From contig OY770021.1 in assembly GCA_963669315.1 (NCBI GenBank), positions 3,822,458 to 3,886,457 on the forward strand: 64,000 bases of DNA, written 5' to 3'. This stretch comes from SZUA-547 sp963669315. Lineage in GTDB: Bacteria; Pseudomonadota; Alphaproteobacteria; Rhodobacterales; Rhodobacteraceae. The notes below the pieces were generated by a model, which saw nothing but the letters and a program-made list of their open reading frames with translations, had not been told where the DNA came from and did no database searches. Position numbers and translations under genes: made by a program. Shown piece after piece: positions 18,048 to 27,700 of this stretch. Every line of letters starts with the position of its first letter. The first letter of the stretch is position 1.

Positions 18048-18186
18048 TAAACGCCCCCGACCCACAGCCGCCACACGCATCGATTTCGTCCTGCGGGTTG
18101 ACGCTCCGCCATCTGGAGGTCACCGTCCCAATCGATCCGGCGCGGTTCGCGCCCCCTTCTTAGACCGTAGCGCACGGAGTGAAAAC

Positions 18187-19053
18187 ATGGCGAAAGTTGC
18201 ATTCTTAGGACTTGGCGTGATGGGCTATCCGATGGCCGGTCATCTGGCGAAGGCCGGTCATAATGTGACCGTCTATAATCGCACATTCTCCAAGGCCGAG
18301 GCCTGGGCCGCCGAACATGGCGGACGGGCGGCGCGAACCCCGGCCGCGGCTGCGGCGGGAAATGATTTCGTCATGTGCTGCGTGGGCGACGATCCTGACC
18401 TGCGTTCGGTGACACTCGGCGAGGACGGGGCCATTGCGGCCATGGAGGCCGGCGCGACATTCGTCGATCACACCACGGCGTCCGCCCTGGTCGCCCGAGA
18501 ACTGGCGGCGGAGGCTGGAAGTAAGGGAATCGCCTTTATCGACGCACCGGTCTCAGGAGGGCAGGCGGGGGCTGAAAACGGCGCGTTAACCGTGATGTGC
18601 GGCGGCCAGGAGGCGCCTTATGCGAAGGCCGAGCCGATCATCATGGCCTATGCCAAGGCCTGCCGACTGATGGGCCCGGCGGGCTCGGGCCAGTTGACCA
18701 AAATGGTCAACCAGATCTGCATCGCAGGGCTGGTTCAGGGGCTGGCCGAGGGCCTCAATTTCGCGCAAAAGGCCGGGCTGGACGGCGAAGCGGTCGTCGA
18801 CGTCATCTCAAAGGGCGCTGCTGGATCCTGGCAGATGGAAAACCGCTATGAAACGATGCTCGCGGGCGAGTTCGACCATGGATTTGCGGTCGACTGGATG
18901 CGGAAGGATCTTCGCATCTGCCTGACGGAGGCGCAGCAAAACGGCGCGCGACTGCCGGTCACGGCGCTTGTCGATCAATTTTATGGCGAAGTGCAGGATA
19001 TGGGCGGCGCGCGCTGGGACACCTCCAGCCTGATACGGAGACTAGATCCTTGA
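18187..19053 (+). CDS. NAD(P)-dependent beta-hydroxyacid dehydrogenase
   Basis: A 288-residue enzyme of the 3-hydroxyisobutyrate/6-phosphogluconate dehydrogenase superfamily. The nucleotide-binding motif is FLGLGVMGYPMAGHLAKAGH at the N terminus, the substrate motif DAPVSGGQAGAENG is near residue 121, and the catalytic lysine lies in GSGQLTKMVNQ near 173. The ATG has GGAG eight bases upstream. Its stop overlaps the TTG start of the amidoligase. Substrate could be 3-hydroxyisobutyrate, tartronate semialdehyde or a related acid; the sequence does not settle it, and the amidoligase neighbour gives no direct hint. Confidence 0.9.
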   Translation: MAKVAFLGLGVMGYPMAGHLAKAGHNVTVYNRTFSKAEAWAAEHGGRAARTPAAAAAGNDFVMCCVGDDPDLRSVTLGEDGAIAAMEAGATFVDHTTASALVARELAAEAGSKGIAFIDAPVSGGQAGAENGALTVMCGGQEAPYAKAEPIIMAYAKACRLMGPAGSGQLTKMVNQICIAGLVQGLAEGLNFAQKAGLDGEAVVDVISKGAAGSWQMENRYETMLAGEFDHGFAVDWMRKDLRICLTEAQQNGARLPVTALVDQFYGEVQDMGGARWDTSSLIRRLDP

Positions 19054-20009
19054 ACTCGACTGACGGAAACCAAAGGCGCGTCGGCGTCGAGATCGAATTT
19101 GCCGGGATGACGGCGACCGAAGCCGCCGAGACCATTGTTTCCGTCGAAGAGGTGGGCGGCGATGTCGTTGCCTCAACGCCTTATGCGACCAAGATCAAAG
19201 GCGGCGCGCTGGATGGCGCGAATATTGAGCTCGATTACCGCTACGCCAACACCCCGCCGGAGGGAGAAGAGAACATCGTCGATGAGATGATCGAGGCGTT
19301 CAAGACGCGCGACATCACCGCCGAGGCGGCGTCCTATCTTTGGCCGGTGGAATTGTCCGCACCGCCGATTCCCGAAGCCAAACTGCATATCATTGAATCC
19401 GCGATTGACGCTTTGCGGCGGGCCGGGGCGATGGGCACGCGCGAATCGCCCTTTTACGCCTATGGGCTGCACCTGAACTGTGAACTCGATCCGCCCGACC
19501 CCGACCGCGCGGTGCGCGTTGGAACAGCATTCGCCTTCGCAGAAGAATGGTTGCGATGGCGAGTCGGACCCGACCTGAGCCGCCGCGCCACGCCCTATGT
19601 CGATCCGTATCCGCCGATGTTCACATTCGCGCTGAACAATCGACTGACCACCCGCAAGCTGGACCTGCGCGGGTTTATCGAGCTTTACGGTCTCTGGTGT
19701 CCGACTCGGAACCATGCGCTCGACATGTGGCCGCTACTGGGGTGGCTGGATCCCGACACGGCGAACAGCGCGTCTTTCAAGAAGATAAAGCGTCCAAGGC
19801 CCGCGTTTCACTACCGGCTGCCCGATTGCGACCTGTCGGACCCGGAATGGACACCGCGAACCGATCTGACGCTTTGGCGGCGAATCGAGCAGATCGCGGA
19901 CGACCCAACGCTGTTCGAGGCGGCGCGCGAAGCGTGGACAAAGCGCATGTTCATGCAAATTTCCGTGTTTCAGTACAGGCGTCGTTTCGAAGAAATGACA
20001 GAAGCTTAG
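19050..20009 (+). CDS. Amidoligase family protein
   Basis: A 319-residue member of the amidoligase (COOH-NH2 ligase) group, ATP-grasp-like enzymes predicted to join amino groups to gamma-carboxylates. The defining N-terminal signature VGVEIEFAGM is at residues 11-20; further conserved parts are IELDYRYANTPPEG, a central GLHLNCELDPPD with the metal-binding pattern, and LYGLWCPTRNHALDMWPLL. The TTG start overlaps the preceding stop (TTGA). In many genomes this family is paired with a class-I glutamine-amidotransferase-like peptidase; none is next to it here. rpe follows after 85 bases. Confidence 0.85.
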   Translation: MNSTDGNQRRVGVEIEFAGMTATEAAETIVSVEEVGGDVVASTPYATKIKGGALDGANIELDYRYANTPPEGEENIVDEMIEAFKTRDITAEAASYLWPVELSAPPIPEAKLHIIESAIDALRRAGAMGTRESPFYAYGLHLNCELDPPDPDRAVRVGTAFAFAEEWLRWRVGPDLSRRATPYVDPYPPMFTFALNNRLTTRKLDLRGFIELYGLWCPTRNHALDMWPLLGWLDPDTANSASFKKIKRPRPAFHYRLPDCDLSDPEWTPRTDLTLWRRIEQIADDPTLFEAAREAWTKRMFMQISVFQYRRRFEEMTEA

Positions 20010-20094
20010 GCGTCGAGTTCCCGGCGAGGCCAAGCAGCGCTTTCGGTCGTCGCGGAGACCGGCTAATCAATGCGGAGACAGCAGGAGACCCGCC

Positions 20095-20796
20095 ATGCCC
20101 GCAGACGCCCCGTTTGACCGTTCGATCAAGATCGCACCTTCAATCCTATCGGCCGATTTCGCCCGGTTGGGAGAGGAAGTGCGAAGTGTCGAGGAGGCGG
20201 GCGCGGATTGGATTCATGTCGACGTCATGGACGGGCATTTCGTACCCAACATCACCATTGGTCCGCTGGTCGCGAATGCGATCCGGCCACATGTGAAAAC
20301 AGTGATGGATTGCCACCTGATGATCGCCCCGGCCGATCCGTATCTGGAGGCGTTCGCCGAGGTCGGCGCAGATTTCATCACCATTCATGCGGAGGCGGGG
20401 CCGCATCTGGACCGCTCGCTTCAGGCGATCCGAGCGCTTGGCTGCAAGGCCGGAGTCTCGCTGAACCCCTCGACCCATGAATCGGTCATCGAGCATGTGC
20501 TGGACAAGCTGGACCTCGTGCTGGTGATGACCGTCAATCCGGGTTTTGGCGGGCAGAGCTTCCTGACCACCCAGGTGGAAAAAATCCGACGCATCCGCGC
20601 GATGATCGGCGACCGCCCAATCCATCTGCAAGTCGATGGCGGCGTCTCTCCCGCGACGGCAGGGGCCTGCGCGGGGGCTGGCGCGGATTCGCTGGTTGCA
20701 GGATCGGCAGTGTTCAAAGGCGGCGCAGAATCCTACGCCGCCAACATCGCCGCGATCCGCGCCGCGGCGAATGACCCGATGAAGCTTAGCGCTTGA
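20095..20796 (+). CDS. rpe: Ribulose-phosphate 3-epimerase
   Basis: Interconverts ribulose 5-phosphate and xylulose 5-phosphate in the pentose phosphate pathway. The 233-residue TIM barrel shows IAPSILSADFARLG at the N terminus, HVDVMDGHFVPNIT with the metal-binding His/Asp pair, MDCHLMI, LVLVMTVNPGFGGQSF and LQVDGGVS near the C terminus, all diagnostic. The ATG 20095 follows a purine-rich CAGGAGACC ribosome site. The last 11 bases overlap the convergent SYLF-domain gene. Confidence 0.97.
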   Translation: MPADAPFDRSIKIAPSILSADFARLGEEVRSVEEAGADWIHVDVMDGHFVPNITIGPLVANAIRPHVKTVMDCHLMIAPADPYLEAFAEVGADFITIHAEAGPHLDRSLQAIRALGCKAGVSLNPSTHESVIEHVLDKLDLVLVMTVNPGFGGQSFLTTQVEKIRRIRAMIGDRPIHLQVDGGVSPATAGACAGAGADSLVAGSAVFKGGAESYAANIAAIRAAANDPMKLSA

Positions 20797-21343
20797 TCCG
20801 CGTGTATTTGGCGCCCTCTACACTGGCGCCGGCCAGAACGCCGGACTGACCGAACACAACCGCGACGATCGGCGTCTGGTGGCTGGTTGAGTCGATGCCG
20901 ACATTGGCGCCCATATCAAGAACCGTCACCTCAGCGTCCACGCCCGCTTCCCAGCCGTCCGCGGCCTGAAATTTCTGCAACGCCGAATCGGTCAGGAAGA
21001 ACACCGCGTGTTTGGTGGTCTGCAGACCGGCCTGAAAACCGACCGACGCGGCGGCGACCGAATAATAGTTCGCGGTGTGTCCGTTGATTGTCAGTGCGCC
21101 TTCGCCATAAGACCCGCCGACGACAAACCCCGCCTTGGTGACGTCGGGCATGATCAGCACGCCCTTGGCTTTTCCCGCCAGTTCACGCGAACCGGGCACG
21201 CTGTCGTAAAGCTCGCTGAATGCGAGCCGGACCTTGGCCTCGATGACTTCGCGATCCGCCGCCACGGAGGGCGTGGAAGCAAAGGAAAGAGCGGTGAACG
21301 CTCCGATCAGAGTCGTCGTAAGAATTTTTCGCCTGCTCAACAT
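20786..21343 (-). CDS. SYLF (Ysc84) domain lipid-binding protein
   Basis: A 185-residue exported protein. The N terminus MLSRRKILTTTLIGAFTALS is a signal peptide with a twin-arginine-like RRK start, ending near SVAADRE. The mature part is a single SYLF/Ysc84 domain: AKGVLIMPDVTKAGFVVGGS, GEGALTING, YYSVAAASVGFQAGLQ and VGIDSTSHQTPIVAVVFG. Eukaryotic relatives bind phosphoinositides; bacterial members are secreted or periplasmic with no settled role. The ATG 21343 is chosen as the start of the signal peptide; the open frame beyond it is not protein-like. It converges on rpe. Confidence 0.88.
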   Translation of the reverse strand: MLSRRKILTTTLIGAFTALSFASTPSVAADREVIEAKVRLAFSELYDSVPGSRELAGKAKGVLIMPDVTKAGFVVGGSYGEGALTINGHTANYYSVAAASVGFQAGLQTTKHAVFFLTDSALQKFQAADGWEAGVDAEVTVLDMGANVGIDSTSHQTPIVAVVFGQSGVLAGASVEGAKYTRIKR

Positions 21344-21474
21344 TGTACTACTCCTAAGCCATGATCGACTGCCGACACGTGATTCGCATCTTCGCGGCGA
21401 CGCCAATTTCTTCGATGTGCATATAGGGTATGATAACGGCGGGGATAGGGCGAGTCCTGCTGAAAGGGATGGAA

Positions 21475-21861
21475 ATGCGTGAAGTTGAAATCGCCCAGTC
21501 CGAGAACGTGTTCGGCGAGCCGCTCGAACCGTGTTCGCTTTCTCCAATGACCGGGTTTTTCCGTAATGGCTGCTGCGACACGTCCGCAGCCGACGCTGGC
21601 TCTCACACGGTCTGCGTCGAAGTCACCGAGAAGTTCCTCGCCTTCTCAAAGGCGCGCGGAAACGATCTTTCGACGCCGCGGCCCGAATTCGGGTTTCCCG
21701 GGCTAAAGGACGGCGACCGCTGGTGCCTGTGCGCTGCCCGCTGGCTGGAGGCCTATGCTTTCAACGCCGCCCCTCGCGTGCGGTTGGCGTCCACGCACAA
21801 GCAGGCGCTGGAAATCTGCGCTTTCGAAACGCTGAAAGAGTACGCGATCGATTTGAGTTAG
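21475..21861 (+). CDS. DUF2237 family protein
   Basis: A 128-residue cysteine-rich cytosolic protein of the DUF2237 family. It matches the family along its whole length: NVFGEPLEPCSLSPMTGFFR, then GCCDTSAADAGSHTVC, FLAFSKARGNDLSTPRPEFG and DGDRWCLCAARWLEA. The conserved Cys pairs suggest metal binding or a redox role, which is not proven for the family. The ATG 21475 has GAAAGGG six bases upstream; ATG 21469 in frame would sit on top of that site. The last four bases overlap the convergent sugar dehydrogenase. Confidence 0.88.
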   Translation: MREVEIAQSENVFGEPLEPCSLSPMTGFFRNGCCDTSAADAGSHTVCVEVTEKFLAFSKARGNDLSTPRPEFGFPGLKDGDRWCLCAARWLEAYAFNAAPRVRLASTHKQALEICAFETLKEYAIDLS

Positions 21862-22997
21862 CGGTCCGCCGGCGTAATTCGATAGAGCGCACCGTCGCTC
21901 TCATCGGTCAGAAACCAGATCGCGCCATCCGGACCTGAGCGCACATCCCGAATCCGGCCATATTCACGTTTGAACAGCTGTTCTTCGCCGACGACCGCTC
22001 CGTCTTTCAGATCAAGACGTGAGAGAAGCTGGAACTTCAGCGCGCCGACCAGAAGGTCGCCCCGCCATTCTGGAAAGAGATCACCGTCATAGACCGCCAG
22101 ACCGGAGGGCGCGATCGACGGATCCCAATAATGGACCGGCTGCTCCATGCCGTCCTTTTCGGTTCCCTCGCCGATCGGCAGGAAAGTGTAATGCGTGCCG
22201 AAGGATATCACCGGCCAGCCATAGTTCTTGCCCGCCTCCGGGCGATTGATCTCATCGCCACCCCGCGCGCCATGCTCAACGGTCCAGAGTGTTCCATCCG
22301 GCGCCAGAGCCGCGCCCTGTGGATTGCGATGGCCGTAGGACCAGATCTCCGGCTGTGCGCCCGACTGGCCGACAAAGGGATTGTCGTCCGGGACAGTGCC
22401 ATCCGGACGAATACGGATCACTTTGCCCGTATGCGCCGAAAGATCCTGCGCCAGCGGCCGCTCTCCACGTTCGCCCAGCGTCACAAACAACGTCCCATCC
22501 GGCGCCTCGACGATTCTGGAGCCGAAATGCCGACCGCCATCGACGACCGGCGCCATGCGAAAGATCACCTGCAGATCTTTCAATTCGCCCGCCGCGACAT
22601 CCAGCCGAGCCCTCGCGATAGCCGTCCGCGCACCGCCCTCCGCCGGCTCAGCGTAGGAGAGGAAAACTGTCTGGCTGGTCGCGAAGTCTTTCGCGGCAAC
22701 CACGTCCAGCAGCCCGCCCTGACCCCTGGCGGCCACGACCGGAACGCCCTGGATCGGATGCGCCTCGCCGGACTTGTCGATGCGATAAATGAAGCCAGGC
22801 CTCTCCGTCACCAGCATCTCGCCCGTCCAACCGTCGGCGCCATCGAGAAACGCGACAGCCCAAGGGTGATCGAACGGCCCTGCGATCTTCTGCACCGTTA
22901 CGGTTCCGGCCGAGCTGTCATAGGTACGGGAGACTGCGGGAATGGGGACGAAGGCAAGAAGCCAACATGCCAGAGTTGCGGTGAGAAATGGACACAT
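21858..22997 (-). CDS. PQQ-dependent aldose/sorbosone-type sugar dehydrogenase
   Basis: A periplasmic six-bladed beta-propeller oxidoreductase of the soluble glucose/sorbosone dehydrogenase family (YliI/Asd-like), 379 residues. A signal peptide (CPFLTATLACWLLAFVPIPA) precedes GPFDHPWAVAFLDGADGWTG with the family's catalytic-site His. GERGERPLAQDLSAHTGKVI and PEIWSYGHRNPQGAALAPDG are cofactor and propeller signatures. The ATG 22997 is favoured by GGGAGG five bases upstream over the ATG at 23021. PQQ and calcium are the known cofactors of the family. It is transcribed toward the DUF2237 gene and lies 47 bases upstream-side of hemB's stop. Confidence 0.9.
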   Translation of the reverse strand: MCPFLTATLACWLLAFVPIPAVSRTYDSSAGTVTVQKIAGPFDHPWAVAFLDGADGWTGEMLVTERPGFIYRIDKSGEAHPIQGVPVVAARGQGGLLDVVAAKDFATSQTVFLSYAEPAEGGARTAIARARLDVAAGELKDLQVIFRMAPVVDGGRHFGSRIVEAPDGTLFVTLGERGERPLAQDLSAHTGKVIRIRPDGTVPDDNPFVGQSGAQPEIWSYGHRNPQGAALAPDGTLWTVEHGARGGDEINRPEAGKNYGWPVISFGTHYTFLPIGEGTEKDGMEQPVHYWDPSIAPSGLAVYDGDLFPEWRGDLLVGALKFQLLSRLDLKDGAVVGEEQLFKREYGRIRDVRSGPDGAIWFLTDESDGALYRITPADR

Positions 22998-23044
22998 CAG
23001 CGCCTCCCTAACGCGATTCAACCACTCAGGAGACTAAACCAGAA

Positions 23045-24049
23045 TTAGTCTTCTTTAAGAGCGCGCGCCGCCTTTATCGCATGATAGGTCAGGATTCCGT
23101 CGCATCCTGCGCGTTTGAAGGCCAGCAGGCTTTCCCACATCGCGCCGTCGCCGTCGATCCAGCCATTCTGCGCCGCAGCCTCGATCATCGCGTATTCGCC
23201 AGAGACCTGATAGGCGAAAGTCGGCGCGCCGAATTCGTCCTTCACCCGGCGGCAGATGTCGAGATAGGGCAGGCCGGGCTTGACCATCACCATGTCGGCG
23301 CCCTCGGCAATATCGATGGCGACTTCCTTCAGCGCCTCGTCGGTGTTCGCCGGGTCCATCTGATAGGTCTTCTTGTCGCCTTTCAATGCGCCGGAGGCCC
23401 CGACCGCGTCGCGAAACGGGCCATAGAAGCAAGAGGCGTATTTCGCCGCGTAGGACATGATCGCGACGTCCTGAAACTCGTTCTGCTCCAACGCCTGTCT
23501 GATCGTCCCGACGCGCCCGTCCATCATGTCCGAGGGTCCAAGAATATCCGCGCCCGCTTCGGCCTGGCAGAGCGCCTGCTTTTCAAGCGCGATCAGAGTC
23601 TCATCGTTGACGACCTCGCCGTCGCGCACGATGCCGTCCTGACCGAGCGCGTTGTAGGGGTCCAGCGCCACATCCAGCAGAACGCCGATATCCGGGATCT
23701 GCGCCTTGATCTCGCGCGTGGCGCGGCACACCAGATTCTCGGGGTTCCAGGCTTCCTCGCATTCTTCGGTCTTCACAGCCGGATCGGTGTAGGGAAACAG
23801 CGCGACGCAGGGAATGCCCAGGTCGGCGGCCTCAGCCACCGCGTCAACCGCCCGATCAAGGGTAAACCGCTGAACACCTGGCATCGAGGGCACGTCCTCG
23901 ACACGATCCTCACCGTCCAACACAAATAGCGGCCAGATCAGGTCCTGCGCGCCAACACGCGATTCCCGCACCAAGTCCCGCATCCATGGAGTTCGGCGCA
24001 GCCTGCGCGGTCGCGCGAACGGAAATGGGGCGTGCGGGGCGATGCTCAT
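23045..24049 (-). CDS. hemB: Delta-aminolevulinic acid dehydratase (porphobilinogen synthase)
   Basis: Condenses two 5-aminolevulinate molecules to porphobilinogen in heme and tetrapyrrole synthesis; 334 residues, the usual length. The Schiff-base lysine is in MVMVKPGLPYLDI, preceded by YAAKYASCFYGPFRDA. The metal region reads DVALDPYNALGQDG, with Asp instead of the zinc-binding cysteines of animal enzymes, so this is the magnesium-type enzyme known from other proteobacteria. The ATG 24049 has a perfect AGGAGG eight to nine bases upstream; the longer frame to 24211 is not homologous. It is divergent from the membrane-protein gene at 24196. Confidence 0.96.
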   Translation of the reverse strand: MSIAPHAPFPFARPRRLRRTPWMRDLVRESRVGAQDLIWPLFVLDGEDRVEDVPSMPGVQRFTLDRAVDAVAEAADLGIPCVALFPYTDPAVKTEECEEAWNPENLVCRATREIKAQIPDIGVLLDVALDPYNALGQDGIVRDGEVVNDETLIALEKQALCQAEAGADILGPSDMMDGRVGTIRQALEQNEFQDVAIMSYAAKYASCFYGPFRDAVGASGALKGDKKTYQMDPANTDEALKEVAIDIAEGADMVMVKPGLPYLDICRRVKDEFGAPTFAYQVSGEYAMIEAAAQNGWIDGDGAMWESLLAFKRAGCDGILTYHAIKAARALKED

Positions 24050-24195
24050 CTGCGGGTCCTCCTGATCCTTGGGCTGATGCCATGTTTGACGCGAAACGGC
24101 AACGCCAGGCGGCAACCGGCCTTTCCCTTGTCCACCGGTTTGGGTATGGGCTGATGATTCACTACGACGCGCGGAACACGCCATCTGGAGCGACG

Positions 24196-24699
24196 ATGTT
24201 TGAAACGGCAACCTTTTTAAGCGTCTGGTATTGGCTGTTCATGGCGTTCTTCTGGTCGCTGGTCTCCAACTGGACATTCGGCGTGTCGAAATGGTCGCTG
24301 GACGGCGCCAAACATTCGGTTGATGAGAAGGCGTTCGCCGCGATGACAGGTCGCCGTCACGTGGCCATCACCGTTGGATTTCTGAAACATCCACCTCTGT
24401 TGATTTGGGCGATTCACGCATTCTTCATCGGCGTTGTCGCGACGATGGCGGTGTTGCGGGCGAATGAGGTCGCACAGGGGCTGTTGTTTATCATTGTTCC
24501 GGTGACGGGTCTCGAGCTTTGGCGACTGCGGGAGGCGAGGCGGTTAGAGGCCGCTGATCTCGATGACGACGCGCTTTTAAAGCGCATCACCGAGATTCGC
24601 ATTTATAAGCAGGGACTTGGCTTTGTGAGCCTGGGTGCGGCGGTTGGATTCGGCATGTGGCGTCATTACGGCGAAATCGGCTGGCATATGATTGATTGA
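24196..24699 (+). CDS. Small polytopic membrane protein
   Basis: A 167-residue protein with about four membrane helices: ATFLSVWYWLFMAFFWSLVS, LLIWAIHAFFIGVVATMAVL, GLLFIIVPVTGLELW and GLGFVSLGAAVGFGMW. I place the start at ATG 24196, which has GGAG five bases upstream; the longer open frame is not hydrophobic. It resembles the Rhodobacterales proteins annotated as a component of the SufBCD complex (LWYW motif near the N terminus), but that label itself is poorly supported, so I treat it as unknown. mfd begins 10 bases after its stop, probably in the same transcript. Confidence 0.75.
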   Translation: MFETATFLSVWYWLFMAFFWSLVSNWTFGVSKWSLDGAKHSVDEKAFAAMTGRRHVAITVGFLKHPPLLIWAIHAFFIGVVATMAVLRANEVAQGLLFIIVPVTGLELWRLREARRLEAADLDDDALLKRITEIRIYKQGLGFVSLGAAVGFGMWRHYGEIGWHMID

Positions 24700-24708
24700 G
24701 GCTTCACC

Positions 24709-27700
24709 TTGCGACAGCCGGCTGAACGGGCTACGTCGCGCGCCATGCTCGCTTCGACTGGATATTCCAAGCCCCTTGCGCCCGACATCGTGACCGTCGG
24801 CGGCGCGCCGGAGGGCTTTGACGGCAAGCTTCTGGCCGATCTGGTCCGACGGGCTGCAGGGCCGGTGATATTCGTCGCCCGCGACGATGCGCGCGCGGCG
24901 GCGATGGAAGAAGCGTTGGGCGTCTTCGCGCCCGACCTGCCAGTACTGCAGTTTCCCGCGTGGGATTGCCTGCCATATGACCGCATTTCGCCCAATCCTG
25001 AGATCGCAGCCGCGCGCATGGCGACTCTGGCGGCGTTCGCAGGCGGTTTTGACGCGCAGTCCGTGGTTCTGACGACGGTCAACGCCGCGACACAACTGGC
25101 CCCGGCGCCATCGCTGGTCGGCGAATCCAGCTTCGTCGCTCGGGTCGATCATCAAGTCGATATGGACGCGCTGACTGCGTTTCTCAGCCGCATGGGCTAT
25201 GTGCGTTCCGGCACTGTGACCGAGCATGGCGACTTTGCGGTGCGCGGCGGGATCATCGATGTCTTCCCGCCAGGGTGGGACAACCCGGTGCGGCTGGACC
25301 TGTTCGGCGACGTACTGGACGGCGCGCGTGTGTTCGAGGCCGAGACCCAACGGACCATCGAAAAAGTGGACCGGGTGGAGTTGGCGACTGCGTCGGAAGT
25401 GATCCTCGACCCGACCTCCATTGAAAGATTCCGGCGCAACTACCGGCACGAATTCGGCGCCGCCGGGCTGGACGATCCGCTCTATGAGGCGGTCACCGAA
25501 GGCCGCAAGCATCAGGGCATGGAGCACTGGGCGCCGTTCTTTCATGAAGAACTTGCGACCCTTTTCGACTATCTGCCGGGCGCGCCGGTGGCGCTGGACC
25601 ATCAGGTGGATGAGGCGCGCGCCGCGCGGTGGGACACAATCGGCGATCACTACGGAGCCCGGCGCAGCGCTTTGGATGAAAAGACCACGATGGGCGCGCC
25701 GGTCTACAAACCATGCCCTCCGGACCGGCTGTATCTGGATGAGCGTGCGTGGAGCGCTGCGCTGACGGGCAGGGCGGTGCGCCGCCTCTCCCCCCATTCG
25801 CTGCCCACCGGGCCGGGGGTGATCGACGCTGGCGGGCGTCTGGGACGCAACTTCGCACCCGAACGCCAGAAGGAAGATCTAAACCTCTTCGACTCGCTGG
25901 CGGACCATATCAAGGACAGGCGGGCCGCGGGCAAAAGCGTCACACTTGCATCCTACAGCGACGGCTCGCGCGACCGGCTGCAAACGCTTCTGGCGGATCA
26001 TGGCGTCGCGGATGCTCGTCCGGTGGCGCGCTGGGGCGAGACGGAGCGGGGCGGCGGCGTCAGTCTGATCGTATGGGGACTCGAATCCGGGTTCGAAACC
26101 AACAAGACCTGCATCATCGCCGAGCAAGACATTCTCGGCGACCGGTTGATCCGCCAACCCGCCAAGCGCAAGCGCGCCGAAAACTTTCTGACCGAGGCGA
26201 CCAGCCTGTCAACCGGCGATCTGGTGGTCCATGTGGATCATGGCGTCGGCCGTTATCACGGGCTGGAAGTCGTGACCGCCGCGGGCGCGCCGCATGAATG
26301 CCTGAAGCTGGAGTATCACGGCGGCGACAAGCTGTATCTGCCGGTCGAGAATATCGAGCTTCTCAGCCGATATGGACACGAAGCGGGGATGCTCGACCGG
26401 TTGGGCGGCGGCGCATGGCAGGCCAAGAAAGCCAAGCTCAAAGAACGCATTCGCGACGTCGCCGACAAGCTGATCCGCATCGCCGCAGAGCGGGCGCTGC
26501 GCACAGCGCCCAAGCTCAGCCCCCAGGGCGGGCTCTATGAGGAATTCGCGGCGCGCTTTCCGTATCAGGAGACCGACGACCAGTTGCGCGCCATCGCGGA
26601 TGTGCTGACCGATCTGGAATCAGGCCGGCCGATGGACCGGCTGATCTGCGGCGATGTGGGCTTTGGCAAGACGGAGGTCGCGTTGCGCGCCGCCTTCGTC
26701 GCCGCGATGACCGGCGGTCAGGTGGCGGTGATCGCACCCACGACGCTGCTCGGCCGCCAGCACGCCAAGGAATTCAAGGCGCGATTTGCGGGATGGCCGC
26801 TGAAAGTACGGCAGCTTTCCAGGTTCGTTTCAGCAAAGGATGCGGCGGACACCAAGGATGGGCTGAAGGACGGATCGGTTGACATCGTCATCGGCACCCA
26901 TGCGCTGCTTGGCAAGGGTATCAGGTTCAGGAATCTCAGCCTGCTGATCATTGATGAGGAGCAGCATTTCGGCGTCGCTCATAAAGAGCGGCTGAAGCAG
27001 CTGCGCTCGGATGTGCATGTGCTGACCATGACAGCGACGCCGATCCCGCGAACTCTGCAACTGGCCATGTCGGGCGTGCGCGAGCTTTCGATCATCGCGA
27101 CGCCGCCCATCGATCGGCTGGCGGTGCGCACCTATGTCTCGCCCTTCGATCCGGTGACGGCGCGCGAGGCGCTGCTGCGTGAACATTACCGGGGCGGCCA
27201 AAGCTTCTATGTCGTCCCGCGCATCGCGGACATCGCAGAGGCTGAGGAGTTCCTGCGCGAGCAGGTTCCGGAGGTGAAATTCGTCACCGCCCACGGGCAA
27301 ATGGCGGCGGGCGACCTCGATAGGCGCATGAACGCCTTTTATGATGGCGAGTATGACGTGCTGCTGGCCACGACTATCATCGAATCGGGCCTCGATATTC
27401 CGACCGCCAACACGTTGCTGGTGCACCGCTCCGACATGTTCGGATTGGCGCAGCTCTACCAGATCCGGGGCAGGGTGGGCCGCTCAAAGGCGCGCGCCTA
27501 CGCCTATTTCACCACCGAGCCGAGAAAGCGCCTGACGCCGGCCGCGGAGAAGCGCCTGAAGGTGCTCTCCAGCCTCGATACGCTGGGGGCGGGGTTTACG
27601 CTGGCCAGCCACGACTTGGATATTCGCGGCGCCGGAAATCTGCTGGGCGAAGAACAGTCGGGCCACGTCCGCGAGGTCGGCTACGAGCTCTACCAGGACA

